Source: Amycolatopsis viridis (lineage in GTDB: Bacteria; Actinomycetota; Actinomycetes; Mycobacteriales; Pseudonocardiaceae). Taken from it: a stretch of 64,000 nt of DNA. The position numbers and the translations under genes are program-made. Below, in pieces: positions 24,681 through 33,355 of this stretch (position 1 is its first letter; every line of letters starts with the position of its first letter). The stretch is from contig NZ_JAANOU010000001.1 in NCBI RefSeq assembly GCF_011758765.1, forward strand, positions 620,001-684,000, read 5' to 3'. The notes under the pieces were generated by a model. The model searched no databases, was not told the DNA's origin, and saw nothing but the letters and a program-made list of their open reading frames with translations.

Positions 24681-25202
24681 ATGAGTCCGGCGAAGGACGA
24701 CGCTCGTTTCGACGGCGACGGCACGCAGTCCGGACTGCAGCCGCTGACGTTCGGCGACGCGGTGTCGGGATCGGTGGACGACGGCGAGCGGTACGAGCCG
24801 CTCAAGGTGGCCAAGCCGGTCGAGCCGGACCCGGAGAAGGTGCGTCAGATGATCGAGGCCATGGCCGACAAGCCGGCCGCTCCGGATGCTCCGGCCGCAC
24901 CGCCCGAGGTGCCGGTGGACGACATCCCGCCCGCGGCCCCGGCTCCGGCGGTGCCGCCCGCGCCGCCGCTGGGCATCCTGCCGAGGCAGCGCACCTGGCG
25001 GGGCCGGCCGAAGCTGGGCTCGTGGTCACGTCCGTCGTTCCGGCTGCCGCGGCCGGGCGAGGGCGGCACCGTCCGCCGGGCGAAGCCGTCCAGCGGGTCG
25101 GCCGCGTTCCTGGTCGCGGTGCTGTTGATGGTCGTGTTCGGCGTGCTCGCGATCCAGTTCCTGACCAGCTTGATCGATACGATCGGCGGCATCTTCCGCT
25201 GA
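24681..25202 (+). CDS. Tail-anchored protein of unknown function
   Basis: A 173-residue protein. Residues 1-75 are acidic and hydrophilic, residues 65-100 are rich in Ala and Pro, residues 100-135 are basic, and one hydrophobic helix (about 141-165) ends the protein. This suggests a cytoplasmic domain held at the membrane by its C-terminus. It lies between the EspG-like hypothetical and the MFS-TMK fusion, all on one strand, which is not enough to assign a function. The ATG has GGGAG 8 nt upstream. Confidence 0.72.
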   Translation: MSPAKDDARFDGDGTQSGLQPLTFGDAVSGSVDDGERYEPLKVAKPVEPDPEKVRQMIEAMADKPAAPDAPAAPPEVPVDDIPPAAPAPAVPPAPPLGILPRQRTWRGRPKLGSWSRPSFRLPRPGEGGTVRRAKPSSGSAAFLVAVLLMVVFGVLAIQFLTSLIDTIGGIFR

Positions 25203-25348
25203 CGCCCATCCGGGCGATCCGCGCGAATCGGGCGGGTACGGTCCACCAGGACGGGCACTCTCAGGTCGGCACAGCTACCCTGGCTCCACGGTTGGGGGAC
25301 ACCGGCTTGTTGCGCCAGGGGTTCCTCAGCGCCACGGGAGTGAGTGGG

Positions 25349-27448
25349 GTGGGTCCGATCAGCGAGGTCATGCAGGAGCAACCCGGCGCGGGGAAAGATG
25401 CGCCGGCCGGGCGTGACACCTCGACGCTCCACCGGGCCCGGCGGGTGCTGGCGATCCGCCCCTTCCGGCGGCTGTGGGGCATCACCTACCTGTGCAGTGT
25501 CGCCGACTGGCTGACGTTCCTCGGTCTGACGACCCTCGCGGCTCAGATGACGAACAGCTACATCGCGAAGAACTTCGCGTTCACCGGTGTGGTGCTGTCC
25601 GCGTTGCTGCCTGGCCTGATCTTCGCGCCGCTGGGCGGGCTGCTCGCCGACCGCTTCGACCGCCGCAAGGTCATGTTCGTCGCGGACCTGTTCCGCTGCG
25701 GCTTCCTGCTCTCGGTGGCGTTCGTCGGCACCTGGTGGTGGCTGTACATCGCCAACTTCCTGGCCAGCGCGAGCGCGATGATGTGGATCCCGTCGAAGGA
25801 GGCGGCGGTCCCGAACCTGCTCAAGCGGCCCGACCAGGTGGAGACGGCCAACCAGCTCGGCATGGTGATGACGTACGGGCTCGCCACGGTCACCGCGGGC
25901 GGTGTCTACGCCATCGTCACCCAGATCGTGGCGGCGGTCGGGCTGCCCGACGGTTTCCTCGGGCAGCTGGGCGTCGCCAAGGTCATCGTCGTGCTGATCG
26001 CGCTGCTGTACCTGACGAGTGCCATCCTGGTGCTGACCCGCGTCCCGGAGCTGTCGATCCGCAAGCCGCGCATGGCCGGGGTCGCGCACGAGCAGGCCGA
26101 GAAGGCCGCGAAGCCGGTCACCGAGGACGTGCCGGGGCTGGGCGCCCTGGTCAAGGACGCCGGCAAGTACATCAAGAGCACCCCGTTGGTCCGCGGCCTG
26201 CTGATCGGCGCCGCGGGTGCCTTCGCCGCGGGTGGTGCGGTGGTCGGGTCGGCCAAGACGTATTCGTCGAGCCTGAACGCCGGTGAATCCACGTGGGGCC
26301 TGCTCGTCGTGGCCGTGTTCATCGGGCTCGCCACCGGCATGGGCGGGGCGCCGAAGCTGGCACGGCGGCTGCCCCACGACCGGTTGTTCGGCATCTCGAT
26401 CGTGCTGGCCGGGCTCGCGCTGATCCTGGTGGCGCTGTCGCCGCACGTGACGGTGTCGCTCGTCGCGGTGGCGGTCGTCGGCGCGTGCGCCGGCGCCGCG
26501 TTCCTGACCGGTGTCACGATCATCGGTTCGCAGGTCGAGGACGCGATCCGCGGCCGGATCAACGCGATCTACCAGTCGATGATGAAGGTCATCGTGTTCG
26601 GGTCGGTATCGCTGGTGCCGCTGTTGATCGGTCTGACGAGCTCGCACCGGGTCAGGGTCTGGGGCAACGAGATCACCATCGACGGCACCCGGCCGGTGAT
26701 GCTCGGTGGCGGCGCGCTCGCCGCGATCGTCGGCGTCATCGCCTACCGGCAGATGGACTCGCGGCGGTCCGAGCCGATCATGGCCGACCTCCGCAACGCC
26801 ATCCGCCGCCGTCCGCGCCGGGTCAACGGTCTGCTCATCGCGCTGGAGGGCACCACCGTCGCGGACACCGCGGCGCAGGCGACCAAGCTCGCCGAGTGGC
26901 TGTGCTCGGTCAGCCCGCGCCCGGTCGTGCTGGCCGCCGACCCGGCGCTGGACGACGAACGGCTGACCACGATCATCGGCAGCGCCTCGCTGTCCGGGGC
27001 GCGTGCCCAGGCACTCGCGGCGGCCGCGGTCCGGGCCGACATCGTGGAACGCAACGTGCAGCCCGCCCTGGACAACGGCGCGATCGTGGTGATGGAGCGC
27101 TTCGTCGACTCACCGCTGGCGCACCTGTCCGCGGTCGCCGGGCTGGACGCGAAGGAGCTGGAGGGCCTCGCCGACTGGGCGACCGGCCGCCTGCGGCCGG
27201 ACGTGACCGTGCTGCTCGACGCCGATCCCGGCGCCGCCAACGCTCCCGGTCCGATCTCGGTCGAGGACCAGTGGCGCGTGCAGACGCTGCTCAGTGAGAT
27301 GGCCGAAGCCGACCCGGACCACTACGTCGTGGTGGACGCCGATGCGCCGGAGGACGCGGTCGCCGACCGCGTGCGCACGGCCGTCACCTCGGTGCTCGTG
27401 CAGCGCAAGCTCGGGCTCGCGCCGCTCGCCGAGGCGGAGGACGCGTGA
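25349..27448 (+). CDS. MFS-type membrane protein fused to a degenerate thymidylate kinase domain
   Basis: A 699-residue fusion. Residues to about 470 form a major facilitator-like set of 11-12 helices, with the motif LGGLLADRFDRRKVMFV. From about 490 the protein reads as a thymidylate kinase: EGTTVADTAAQATKLAEWL aligns with the P-loop region and MERFVDSPLAHLSAVAG with the DRYxxS region. The P-loop has lost the GxGKST residues, so nucleotide binding is doubtful. A similar fusion occurs in Streptomyces. It precedes holB by a GTGA overlap, as tmk precedes holB in Escherichia coli. The GTG at 25349 has GGGAG 8 nt upstream; ATG 25370 and GTG 25340 are alternatives. Confidence 0.88.
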   Translation: MGPISEVMQEQPGAGKDAPAGRDTSTLHRARRVLAIRPFRRLWGITYLCSVADWLTFLGLTTLAAQMTNSYIAKNFAFTGVVLSALLPGLIFAPLGGLLADRFDRRKVMFVADLFRCGFLLSVAFVGTWWWLYIANFLASASAMMWIPSKEAAVPNLLKRPDQVETANQLGMVMTYGLATVTAGGVYAIVTQIVAAVGLPDGFLGQLGVAKVIVVLIALLYLTSAILVLTRVPELSIRKPRMAGVAHEQAEKAAKPVTEDVPGLGALVKDAGKYIKSTPLVRGLLIGAAGAFAAGGAVVGSAKTYSSSLNAGESTWGLLVVAVFIGLATGMGGAPKLARRLPHDRLFGISIVLAGLALILVALSPHVTVSLVAVAVVGACAGAAFLTGVTIIGSQVEDAIRGRINAIYQSMMKVIVFGSVSLVPLLIGLTSSHRVRVWGNEITIDGTRPVMLGGGALAAIVGVIAYRQMDSRRSEPIMADLRNAIRRRPRRVNGLLIALEGTTVADTAAQATKLAEWLCSVSPRPVVLAADPALDDERLTTIIGSASLSGARAQALAAAAVRADIVERNVQPALDNGAIVVMERFVDSPLAHLSAVAGLDAKELEGLADWATGRLRPDVTVLLDADPGAANAPGPISVEDQWRVQTLLSEMAEADPDHYVVVDADAPEDAVADRVRTAVTSVLVQRKLGLAPLAEAEDA

Positions 27449-28653
27449 CCGCTGTCGTCACCCCGGCCGGGGTGTGGGCTCAGCTGGTCGGTCAGGACCA
27501 CGCGGTCGAGGTGCTGTCCGCGGCCGCGGACGCGGCGGCCCGGATCGTCGCCGGCGAACCCGCCCCGCCGGGCGCGATGACGCACGCCTGGCTGCTCACC
27601 GGGCCGCCGGGGTCCGGCCGGTCGGTCGCGGCGCGGGCGTTCGCGGCGGCCTTGCAGTGCATCACCGGCACCGGCTGCGGCCAGTGCCCGGGTTGCCGCA
27701 CCGCGATGCACGGCACCCACGCCGACGTGCGGCTGGTCATCCCGGAGGGGCTGTCGATCTCGGTCGCCGAGATGCGGTCGCTGGTGCAGGCCGCGGCGCG
27801 CCGGCCGACGACGGGCCAGTGGCAGGTCGTGATCATCGAGGACGCCGACCGGCTCACCGAGGGCGCGTCGAACGCCCTGCTCAAGGCCGTCGAGGAGCCG
27901 CCGGAGCGGACGGTGTTCCTGCTGTGCGCGCCGTCCGACCACCCGGAGGACGTCTCGGTCACCATCCGCTCGCGCTGCCGTCTGGTGACGCTGCGGACGC
28001 CGGCGGCCGAGGCGATCGCGCGGGTGCTGGCCGACCGGGACGGCGTGGACCCGGAGTTGGCCGAGTGGGCGGCGTCGGTGTGCGGCGGTCACGTCGGCCG
28101 CGCCCGGCGGCTCGCGACGGACGACAACGCCCGCAAGCGCCGGGAGTCGGTGTTGCAGATCCCGTTGGGCCTCACGCGCCCCGGCGACGTGTTCCGGTGT
28201 GCGGACGACCTGATCGCGGTGGCCGAGGCGGACGCGACCGAGGAGAGCAAGGTCCGCGACGAGGCGGAGAAGGCCGAGTTGCGCAACGCGATGGGCGGCG
28301 ACGCGACGGGCAGGGGCGTCGCCGGGGCCAAACGCGCGGCCGAGGCCGCGGTCAAGCAGCTGGAGAAGCGCCAGAAGTCGCGGGCGACGCGCACCCAGCG
28401 GGACACGCTCGACCTGGCGCTGGTGGACCTGGCTGGGTTCTACCGGGACGTCCTGGTCACCATCAGCGGCGCCGATGCCCGGTACAACCACCCGGACCAC
28501 GCCCAGGACATCGCCCAGGCCGCCCGCCAGTGGACGGCCGAGGCGACCCTCAAGCGCCTGGAAGCAGTGCTGGCCTGCCGGGAAGCGATCCTGTGGAACG
28601 TCAAGCCGAGGATCGCCGTGGAAGCGATGCTGACCGCGCTGCGCCACGGCTGA
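27445..28653 (+). CDS. holB: DNA polymerase III subunit delta'
   Basis: A 402-residue clamp-loader subunit. The AAA+ domain has GPPGSGRSVAA, the usual P-loop lysine replaced by arginine, as expected for the non-ATPase delta' role. A zinc knuckle CGQCPGC sits after it. The ADRLTEGASNALLKAVEEPP block and the RSRC sensor follow. The C-terminal collar domain (about 230-400) contains a basic, Lys/Arg-rich insertion. It works in the cytoplasm at the replication fork. It is coupled to the MFS-TMK gene and ends at a hairpin shared with a convergent gene. Confidence 0.93.
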   Translation: MTAVVTPAGVWAQLVGQDHAVEVLSAAADAAARIVAGEPAPPGAMTHAWLLTGPPGSGRSVAARAFAAALQCITGTGCGQCPGCRTAMHGTHADVRLVIPEGLSISVAEMRSLVQAAARRPTTGQWQVVIIEDADRLTEGASNALLKAVEEPPERTVFLLCAPSDHPEDVSVTIRSRCRLVTLRTPAAEAIARVLADRDGVDPELAEWAASVCGGHVGRARRLATDDNARKRRESVLQIPLGLTRPGDVFRCADDLIAVAEADATEESKVRDEAEKAELRNAMGGDATGRGVAGAKRAAEAAVKQLEKRQKSRATRTQRDTLDLALVDLAGFYRDVLVTISGADARYNHPDHAQDIAQAARQWTAEATLKRLEAVLACREAILWNVKPRIAVEAMLTALRHG

Positions 28654-28671
28654 CCGCGCTGCGAACGGGAA

Positions 28672-28703
28672 CCGGCCCCCTCCCGCAACGCGGAGGGGGC
28701 CGG
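28672..28703. terminator. Bidirectional terminator-like hairpin between holB and the anchored surface protein gene
   Basis: A perfect 10-bp stem CCGGCCCCCT/AGGGGGCCGG with a 12-nt loop lies between two convergent genes. There is no T-run on either side, as is common for actinobacterial terminators. Confidence 0.65.
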
Positions 28704-28717
28704 AACCAGGAGGAACG

Positions 28718-30361
28718 TCAGTCCCGCGGCCGCGGCGTCGGCGAGGGTTTCACCACGGCGGCCGTCATGCGGCGCCGTGCCGGGAAGGCGGCCACCAGCA
28801 CGACCCCGAGCAGCAGCAACGCGGTCCCGGTCCAGAACATCGGCACCGCCGAGTAGGCGCCGGCGGTGTACGCCAGCTTCTGCGGCACGCCGGGCGCGGC
28901 GCCACCGGCCGGCTTGGCGGGCGTGGTCGAACCGCACACGACCCCGCCCTCGGGCGCGTACGCCCGGCCGATCTGCTCGCCCAGCGACAGCTGCGCCAGC
29001 GACGACGGCAGCGCGTCGTGGCCGGCCGGGAGCAGGTTCTTCAGCCCGGTGGTCGGCAGGATCTGCAGGTCCAGCATCCGGGCGGAGGCGCCCAGCTGGA
29101 AGCCCTTGAACGGCTCGGTCAGGTTCTGGCCCTTCTGGGTCAGCTCCGCGATGCTCAGCCGCAGCACGCCCAGGTCGAGCACCTTGCCCGCGGTGTCCGG
29201 AACCTGCTGCAGGCCCTTCTGCGCGGTCGCGACCAGGCCGCCGACCACCGGCAGGTCCTGCAGCGGGCCGAACTGCTGCGACAGGCCGGACAGGGGCAGC
29301 CCGATCGGGATGTCCTTGGTGGGGTTGTTGGCGTCCAGCGTGTAGAGCACCTTGCCCTGCCGCTCGATGCTGATCACCGGAGCCGTGTACTCGACCTTGG
29401 AGGTCTTCTCGTCGCCGGTGGAGGTGATCTTCAGCATCGGCTGGCTGACCACCTTCAGCGTCAGCTCGAGTGGGGTGCCCTTGAGGATCTCGATGTCGGC
29501 GGCCTGCAGCGTGGACACCGACTGGACCGCCTTGTTCGGCGAACCCGGGATGTCGACGAGCTGCACCACCGACCGGGAGGACAGCGTGTTGGGCAGGCTG
29601 AGCACGGAGTTCGTGCCGTCGGACTTGGTCTGCGTGCCGCCGCTGAGCAGACCGCCGAGCGTCTGCAGCCCCTTGGTGGGGTCGAACCCGTCGGCCAGCT
29701 GCACGTTGCTCAGGTTGAGCCCGTCGATCGGCAGGTTCGGCAGCGACGGGATGGCGTTCAGCAGGGACAGGCTCGCCACCGACGTGCTGGCGTCGGCGAT
29801 CGTGCCGACGCACGGCCCGAGGCTGGGGCTGTAGCGCGCGTGCACCTTGCCGTTCAGCAGCCCGACGTTGAGCAGCGGGTTCTGCGGCGCGTTCAGTCCG
29901 CCGGTCAGCGGCTGCTCGTTGTCCGGCAGCGCTGTCTGCACGAGGCTGCCCGGCGCCTGCGGCGCGTTCCCGCCCACCGCGAGCCCGAACGGGGATGACT
30001 GGGCGATCGACTTCTCGTAGCTGAGCAGGGCCTCGGAGTTGGCCTGCGCGCTGGACAGGCCCATCCCGGCCTCGAGCGCGGACTGCTTGGGCAGCTGGTC
30101 CCCGAAGCCGGGCAGGATCGTGCTGGTCGGGACCGAGTTCGGCAGCAGGCGCAGCACCCCGAGCGCGGCGGCCGCGTCACCGACGGCGTGGCCGAGCGGC
30201 TGGGGGCCCTCCTGGCCGATGAACGGCGGCTGCCCCGGGTGGGCCGGCTGCGGGGTCGGGGTGGTGGGGATCGTGCTCTCCGCCATGGCCGGCGTGGCCG
30301 ACAGGACGAGCACGGCCGCGGCGACCGGCAGCGCCAGCGCGCGAGGCATGCGTCGACGCAT
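28718..30361 (-). CDS. Secreted, C-terminally anchored surface protein of unknown function
   Basis: A 547-residue protein with a signal peptide (basic start MRRRMPRALALP, hydrophobic core, cleavage near AMA at about residue 27). The large exported part is rich in Leu, Ser and Pro with no recognised catalytic motif. The end is a cell-surface anchor: the sequence KLAYTAGAY, a hydrophobic helix (about 515-535) and RRR. LAYTAG is close to the LAxTG motif of class E sortases but has A before G, so it may be a plain membrane anchor. The start has GGGAGGA 8 nt upstream. Upstream ATG codons would remove the signal peptide from the N-terminus. Confidence 0.78.
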   Translation of the reverse strand: MRRRMPRALALPVAAAVLVLSATPAMAESTIPTTPTPQPAHPGQPPFIGQEGPQPLGHAVGDAAAALGVLRLLPNSVPTSTILPGFGDQLPKQSALEAGMGLSSAQANSEALLSYEKSIAQSSPFGLAVGGNAPQAPGSLVQTALPDNEQPLTGGLNAPQNPLLNVGLLNGKVHARYSPSLGPCVGTIADASTSVASLSLLNAIPSLPNLPIDGLNLSNVQLADGFDPTKGLQTLGGLLSGGTQTKSDGTNSVLSLPNTLSSRSVVQLVDIPGSPNKAVQSVSTLQAADIEILKGTPLELTLKVVSQPMLKITSTGDEKTSKVEYTAPVISIERQGKVLYTLDANNPTKDIPIGLPLSGLSQQFGPLQDLPVVGGLVATAQKGLQQVPDTAGKVLDLGVLRLSIAELTQKGQNLTEPFKGFQLGASARMLDLQILPTTGLKNLLPAGHDALPSSLAQLSLGEQIGRAYAPEGGVVCGSTTPAKPAGGAAPGVPQKLAYTAGAYSAVPMFWTGTALLLLGVVLVAAFPARRRMTAAVVKPSPTPRPRD

Positions 30362-30458
30362 GTGGATGGTCCTCCCAGTACGACCAGGCCGGTCTGGAGT
30401 GACCGGCGTCGCAGAGCCTAACGACACGGGGGGTGCCGAGTGACGCAAGAGGGGTCGC

Positions 30459-30464
30459 TACACT
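30459..30464 (+). promoter_or_regulatory. -10 box of the tRNA-Thr gene
   Basis: TACACT lies 10 nt before the mature tRNA 5' end. No clear -35 is seen. Confidence 0.4.
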
Positions 30465-30474
30465 TGTTCGTGTT

Positions 30475-30548
30475 GCCGCCTTAGCTCAGTCGGCCAGAGC
30501 GGCTCACTCGTAATGAGCAGGTCAGGGGTTCGATTCCCCTAGGCGGCT
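30475..30548 (+). tRNA. tRNA-Thr (anticodon CGT)
   Basis: A complete cloverleaf: acceptor GCCGCCT/AGGCGGC, D-loop TAGCTCAGTCGGCCAGAG, anticodon stem GCTCA/TGAGC around CTCGTAA (anticodon CGT), and T-arm AGGGGTTCGATTCCCCT. The discriminator is T and the CCA end is not encoded. It reads ACG codons, which are frequent in such high-GC genomes. Confidence 0.97.
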
Positions 30549-30558
30549 CCGGCAACAA

Positions 30559-30592
30559 CAGGGCCTCCCCGGATCTTTCCGGGGAGGCCCTG
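30559..30592 (+). terminator. Terminator of tRNA-Thr
   Basis: A perfect 14-bp stem (30559-30572 with 30579-30592) and a 6-nt loop, 11 nt after the tRNA; the sequence after it begins TTCCTG. Confidence 0.85.
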
Positions 30593-30622
30593 TTCCTGGG
30601 TGGGGGAAAGGTGGGTCCGGCG

Positions 30623-31210
30623 GTGGCGACTCGGCACCTGTACGTGGTGCGGCACGGCGCGGCTGACCCGTTCGGTGAACTGACCGAGGTGGGGCGGCGG
30701 CAGTCGGAACTGCTCGGCGAGCGCCTGGCTGCCCTGCCGGTCGATGCCGTGTGGCATTCGCCCCTTGCCCGGGCCGTGAATTCGGCCCGGATCATCGGTG
30801 CGCAGCTGCCGGGTGTGCCGGTGCGGGAAGCGGCCGAGCTGGTCGACCATGTGCCGTACGTGCCGGCCGAGCCGCCCCCGGCCTGGGCGGGGTTCTTCGA
30901 CGGCTACGACCCGGCGGAAGCCGCCGCCGGCGCCCGGCTGGCGGAAGCGCTGATCGCCAGGTTCGCGCGGCCCGCCGAAGCCGAGACCCACGAGGTCCTG
31001 GTCACCCACGCCTACCAGGTGGCGTGGCTGGTGCGGCACGCCCTGGACGCGCCACTGGTCAGGTGGCTCGGGCTGAGCTGCGGCAACACCGCGCTGACGG
31101 CGATCGAGTACCGCGATGGCGTGACGCCGGCCGTGCTGCTGTTCAACGACATGGGCCACCTGCCGCCGGAGCTGCGCTGGACGGGCTTCGGGCCCGGCCC
31201 GCGGCCCTGA
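30623..31210 (+). CDS. Histidine phosphatase (phosphoglycerate mutase-like) family protein
   Basis: A 195-residue protein with the catalytic RHG motif in LYVVRHGAAD (about residues 5-14), the WHSPLARAVNSA helix, and the second catalytic histidine in VTHAYQVAW. It is a short family member, probably a small-molecule phosphatase; the substrate cannot be read from the sequence. The GTG at 30623 has AAGGTGGG 7 nt upstream; an in-frame GTG at 30611 would add four residues. It is convergent with the PPDK-like gene, 13 bp apart. Confidence 0.87.
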   Translation: MATRHLYVVRHGAADPFGELTEVGRRQSELLGERLAALPVDAVWHSPLARAVNSARIIGAQLPGVPVREAAELVDHVPYVPAEPPPAWAGFFDGYDPAEAAAGARLAEALIARFARPAEAETHEVLVTHAYQVAWLVRHALDAPLVRWLGLSCGNTALTAIEYRDGVTPAVLLFNDMGHLPPELRWTGFGPGPRP

Positions 31211-31223
31211 CGCAGCGTTCCGC

Positions 31224-32732
31224 TCAAGCGGTCCGGAGCACCGCTCGAGCGGCGGCGAGGCGTTCGGCTTCGTCGCGCGGCGAGTGGTCTCCCGTCACGT
31301 CGTCGGCCCAGTCGAGCAGCCGGCGCAGGTGGGCGTCGGCTGCGGTCGTCACGACCGGCGGCCGGCCGAGGGCCACTTCACCGCTGGTCCCGTCGATGGT
31401 GACGAGTGTGCCTTCGCCAATGGTGCGTCCGCCGGCCCGCACCGAGCCCGCCGCCGCGTCGATGGTCAGGCCGGCCACACCCACGACCGCCGGTTTCCGC
31501 AGGGCGCGCGCGACGACCGCCGCGTGGCTCGCCGGACCGCCGTGGGCGGTGACGATCCCGGCGGCGGCGGCCAGACCACGCATGTCGTGCGGTGACGTTT
31601 CCGGGCGCACCAGGACGACCGGCCCGTCCGCGGCCATCCGCACTGCCCCGTCCGGGGTGGTCGCCACCCGGCCCGCCGCGACACCCGGGCAAGCGCCCAG
31701 CCCGCGCGCCAGGATGTCGGCGCCCGCGGTCGTGATCCGCGGCGTGCGGACGTGCTGGAGGTGGTGCGGCGAGACTCGGAGCAGCGCTTCGCGGCGGTCG
31801 ATCACGCGCTCGTCGGCGAGCTCGGTCGCCACGCGTACCGCGGCGGCGCCGGTGAACCCGCCGGACCGGACCTGCAACATCCACAGCTCGCCGGCTTCGA
31901 AGGTGAACTCGACGTAGCAGGCGTCCCGGTAGTGCCCCTCCACGCGGCTCAGGGCGTCGAGCAGGCCGGCCCACACCGCGGGTTCCCGGTCGGCGAGCTC
32001 GTGCAACGGCCGCGTCAGGGCGGTTCCGGAGACGACGTCCGCTCCGATGTGTCCGAAGAGGACTTCGCCGAACGGAACGTTCTCGCCGGTGCTGGGGTCG
32101 CGGCTGAACGCGACTCCGGTGCCGCTGTGCTCGTCGCGGTTGCCGAACACCATGGTCTGGACGATTACGGCGGTGCCGAGGTGGTGCGGGATGCCGTGCA
32201 ACTCGCGGTAGGTTCTCGCGCGCGGGGTGTTCCACGACGAGAACACGGTCTCCACCGCCAGTGCCAGCTGCCGGTGCGCATCGTCCGGGATCGGGCGGTC
32301 GCCGGTCATCGCCGCGGCGAAGCCGGACAGGAAGCGCTGCCGCGAATCCCGGGCGAACACGGGGTCGCCCGTCTCGGCTGCCAGCGCGGCCGTGGCCCGG
32401 GTGGTGAGACCGAGGTTGAGGATCGTGTCCATCATGCCGGGCATCGACACGCTCGCCCCGGAGCGGACGGACACCGGCAACGGCCGTCGTGATCCCCCGA
32501 ACCGGCGCCCGGTGACGGATTCGAGGCCCGTCATGGCTTCCCCGAGTTCGTCCTCGAGTCCGCCGGGAAGACGCCCGTCACGCAGGAACGCGCGGCACGC
32601 CTCGGTGGTGACGACGAACCCGGCGGGCACCGGCAGGCCGAGGCGGTGCAGAACCACGAGGCCGTGCGCCTTGTTGCCCAGGAGATCCACGTCGTCCGCG
32701 GCCCCTGTGGAGAGCGGGCGGATCCACTTCAT
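31224..32732 (-). CDS. Pyruvate phosphate dikinase-like protein lacking the PEP/pyruvate domain
   Basis: A 502-residue protein with the true PPDK nucleotide-binding half (LLGNKAHGLVVLHRLGLPVP, and SVRSGASVSMPGMMDTILNLG at about 90-110) and the swivelling phosphohistidine domain (TAHGGPASHAAVVARAL, catalytic histidine at about residue 405). The C-terminal PEP/pyruvate barrel of about 350 residues is absent, although the protein ends cleanly. Mycobacterial Rv1127c has the same short form. It should be able to phosphorylate its histidine from ATP but needs another partner or substrate for transfer. The ATG overlaps the stop of the upstream gene (ATGA). Confidence 0.88.
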   Translation of the reverse strand: MKWIRPLSTGAADDVDLLGNKAHGLVVLHRLGLPVPAGFVVTTEACRAFLRDGRLPGGLEDELGEAMTGLESVTGRRFGGSRRPLPVSVRSGASVSMPGMMDTILNLGLTTRATAALAAETGDPVFARDSRQRFLSGFAAAMTGDRPIPDDAHRQLALAVETVFSSWNTPRARTYRELHGIPHHLGTAVIVQTMVFGNRDEHSGTGVAFSRDPSTGENVPFGEVLFGHIGADVVSGTALTRPLHELADREPAVWAGLLDALSRVEGHYRDACYVEFTFEAGELWMLQVRSGGFTGAAAVRVATELADERVIDRREALLRVSPHHLQHVRTPRITTAGADILARGLGACPGVAAGRVATTPDGAVRMAADGPVVLVRPETSPHDMRGLAAAAGIVTAHGGPASHAAVVARALRKPAVVGVAGLTIDAAAGSVRAGGRTIGEGTLVTIDGTSGEVALGRPPVVTTAADAHLRRLLDWADDVTGDHSPRDEAERLAAARAVLRTA

Positions 32733-33355
32733 CGCGGGATCCCGAGCGTGGCGAGGAGATCTTCGTGCAGTTCGGACCACACCGTGTGGAACGACGCGGT
32801 GCTGTCGGCCACGTACTCCAGTGCTCCGCGCGCGGCCTGGGTGAGGGCGTTGGTGAGGCGGACCCGGTAACGGCCGAACCGGGGCAGCGCCGCGGCGAGC
32901 TCGTCGCAGACGACGGTGGCACGCCGGTGGAATTCGGCGAACCGGTCGAGGACCCGCGCGTCGTAGGCCGGGTCGCGGTGATCGTTACCGGTCAGGACGC
33001 CGTCGACGACCCGGAGTTGCCACGCGGTGCAGAGGTCGAGCAGTTCCGGGTTGAGCGGGAGGAACCTGTGGTAGGCCGCGGTCACGGCGGCGCGGGCACC
33101 GGCCGTGTCCAGCTCGGTGCTGATCCACTCCGCGTCCGCCGCCCGGCCGTCGTCCGTCAGTGCCCACCCGCCGAACTCGCCGGGGAAGTGCGTGACGAGA
33201 CCGGCGACCGCCAGATCGATCAGTTCGGACTCGACCTCGGATTCGCCGAGCCCGGTGGCCGCCGCCAAGCGGGTGAGGCCGGCGCTGCCGCCGCACCGCA
33301 GGGCGTGGAGCACCAGAACGCCGGCCCCGGTCGCCGGGAGCTCGGGCCGGATCAT
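32729..33355 (-). CDS. Winged-helix-like protein of the PPDK-like unit
   Basis: A 208-residue protein not matched to a named family. Its first 75 residues resemble a MarR-type winged helix (VLHALRCGGSAGLTRLAAATGL, then a strand pair ending in GWALTDDGRAADAEW). The rest is helical with a conserved-looking block YHRFLPLNPELLDLCTAWQLR and VLDRFAEFHRR. It is joined on both sides by ATGA overlaps to a TetR-type regulator and the PPDK-like gene. It may regulate, or be the phosphate acceptor of, the PPDK-like protein. That is inference. Confidence 0.72.
   Translation of the reverse strand: MIRPELPATGAGVLVLHALRCGGSAGLTRLAAATGLGESEVESELIDLAVAGLVTHFPGEFGGWALTDDGRAADAEWISTELDTAGARAAVTAAYHRFLPLNPELLDLCTAWQLRVVDGVLTGNDHRDPAYDARVLDRFAEFHRRATVVCDELAAALPRFGRYRVRLTNALTQAARGALEYVADSTASFHTVWSELHEDLLATLGIPR

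Noticed and set aside
27445-28653. Arginine in the HolB P-loop as a sign of pseudogenisation
   Set aside because: Delta' subunits normally lack a working Walker A lysine, so this is expected.
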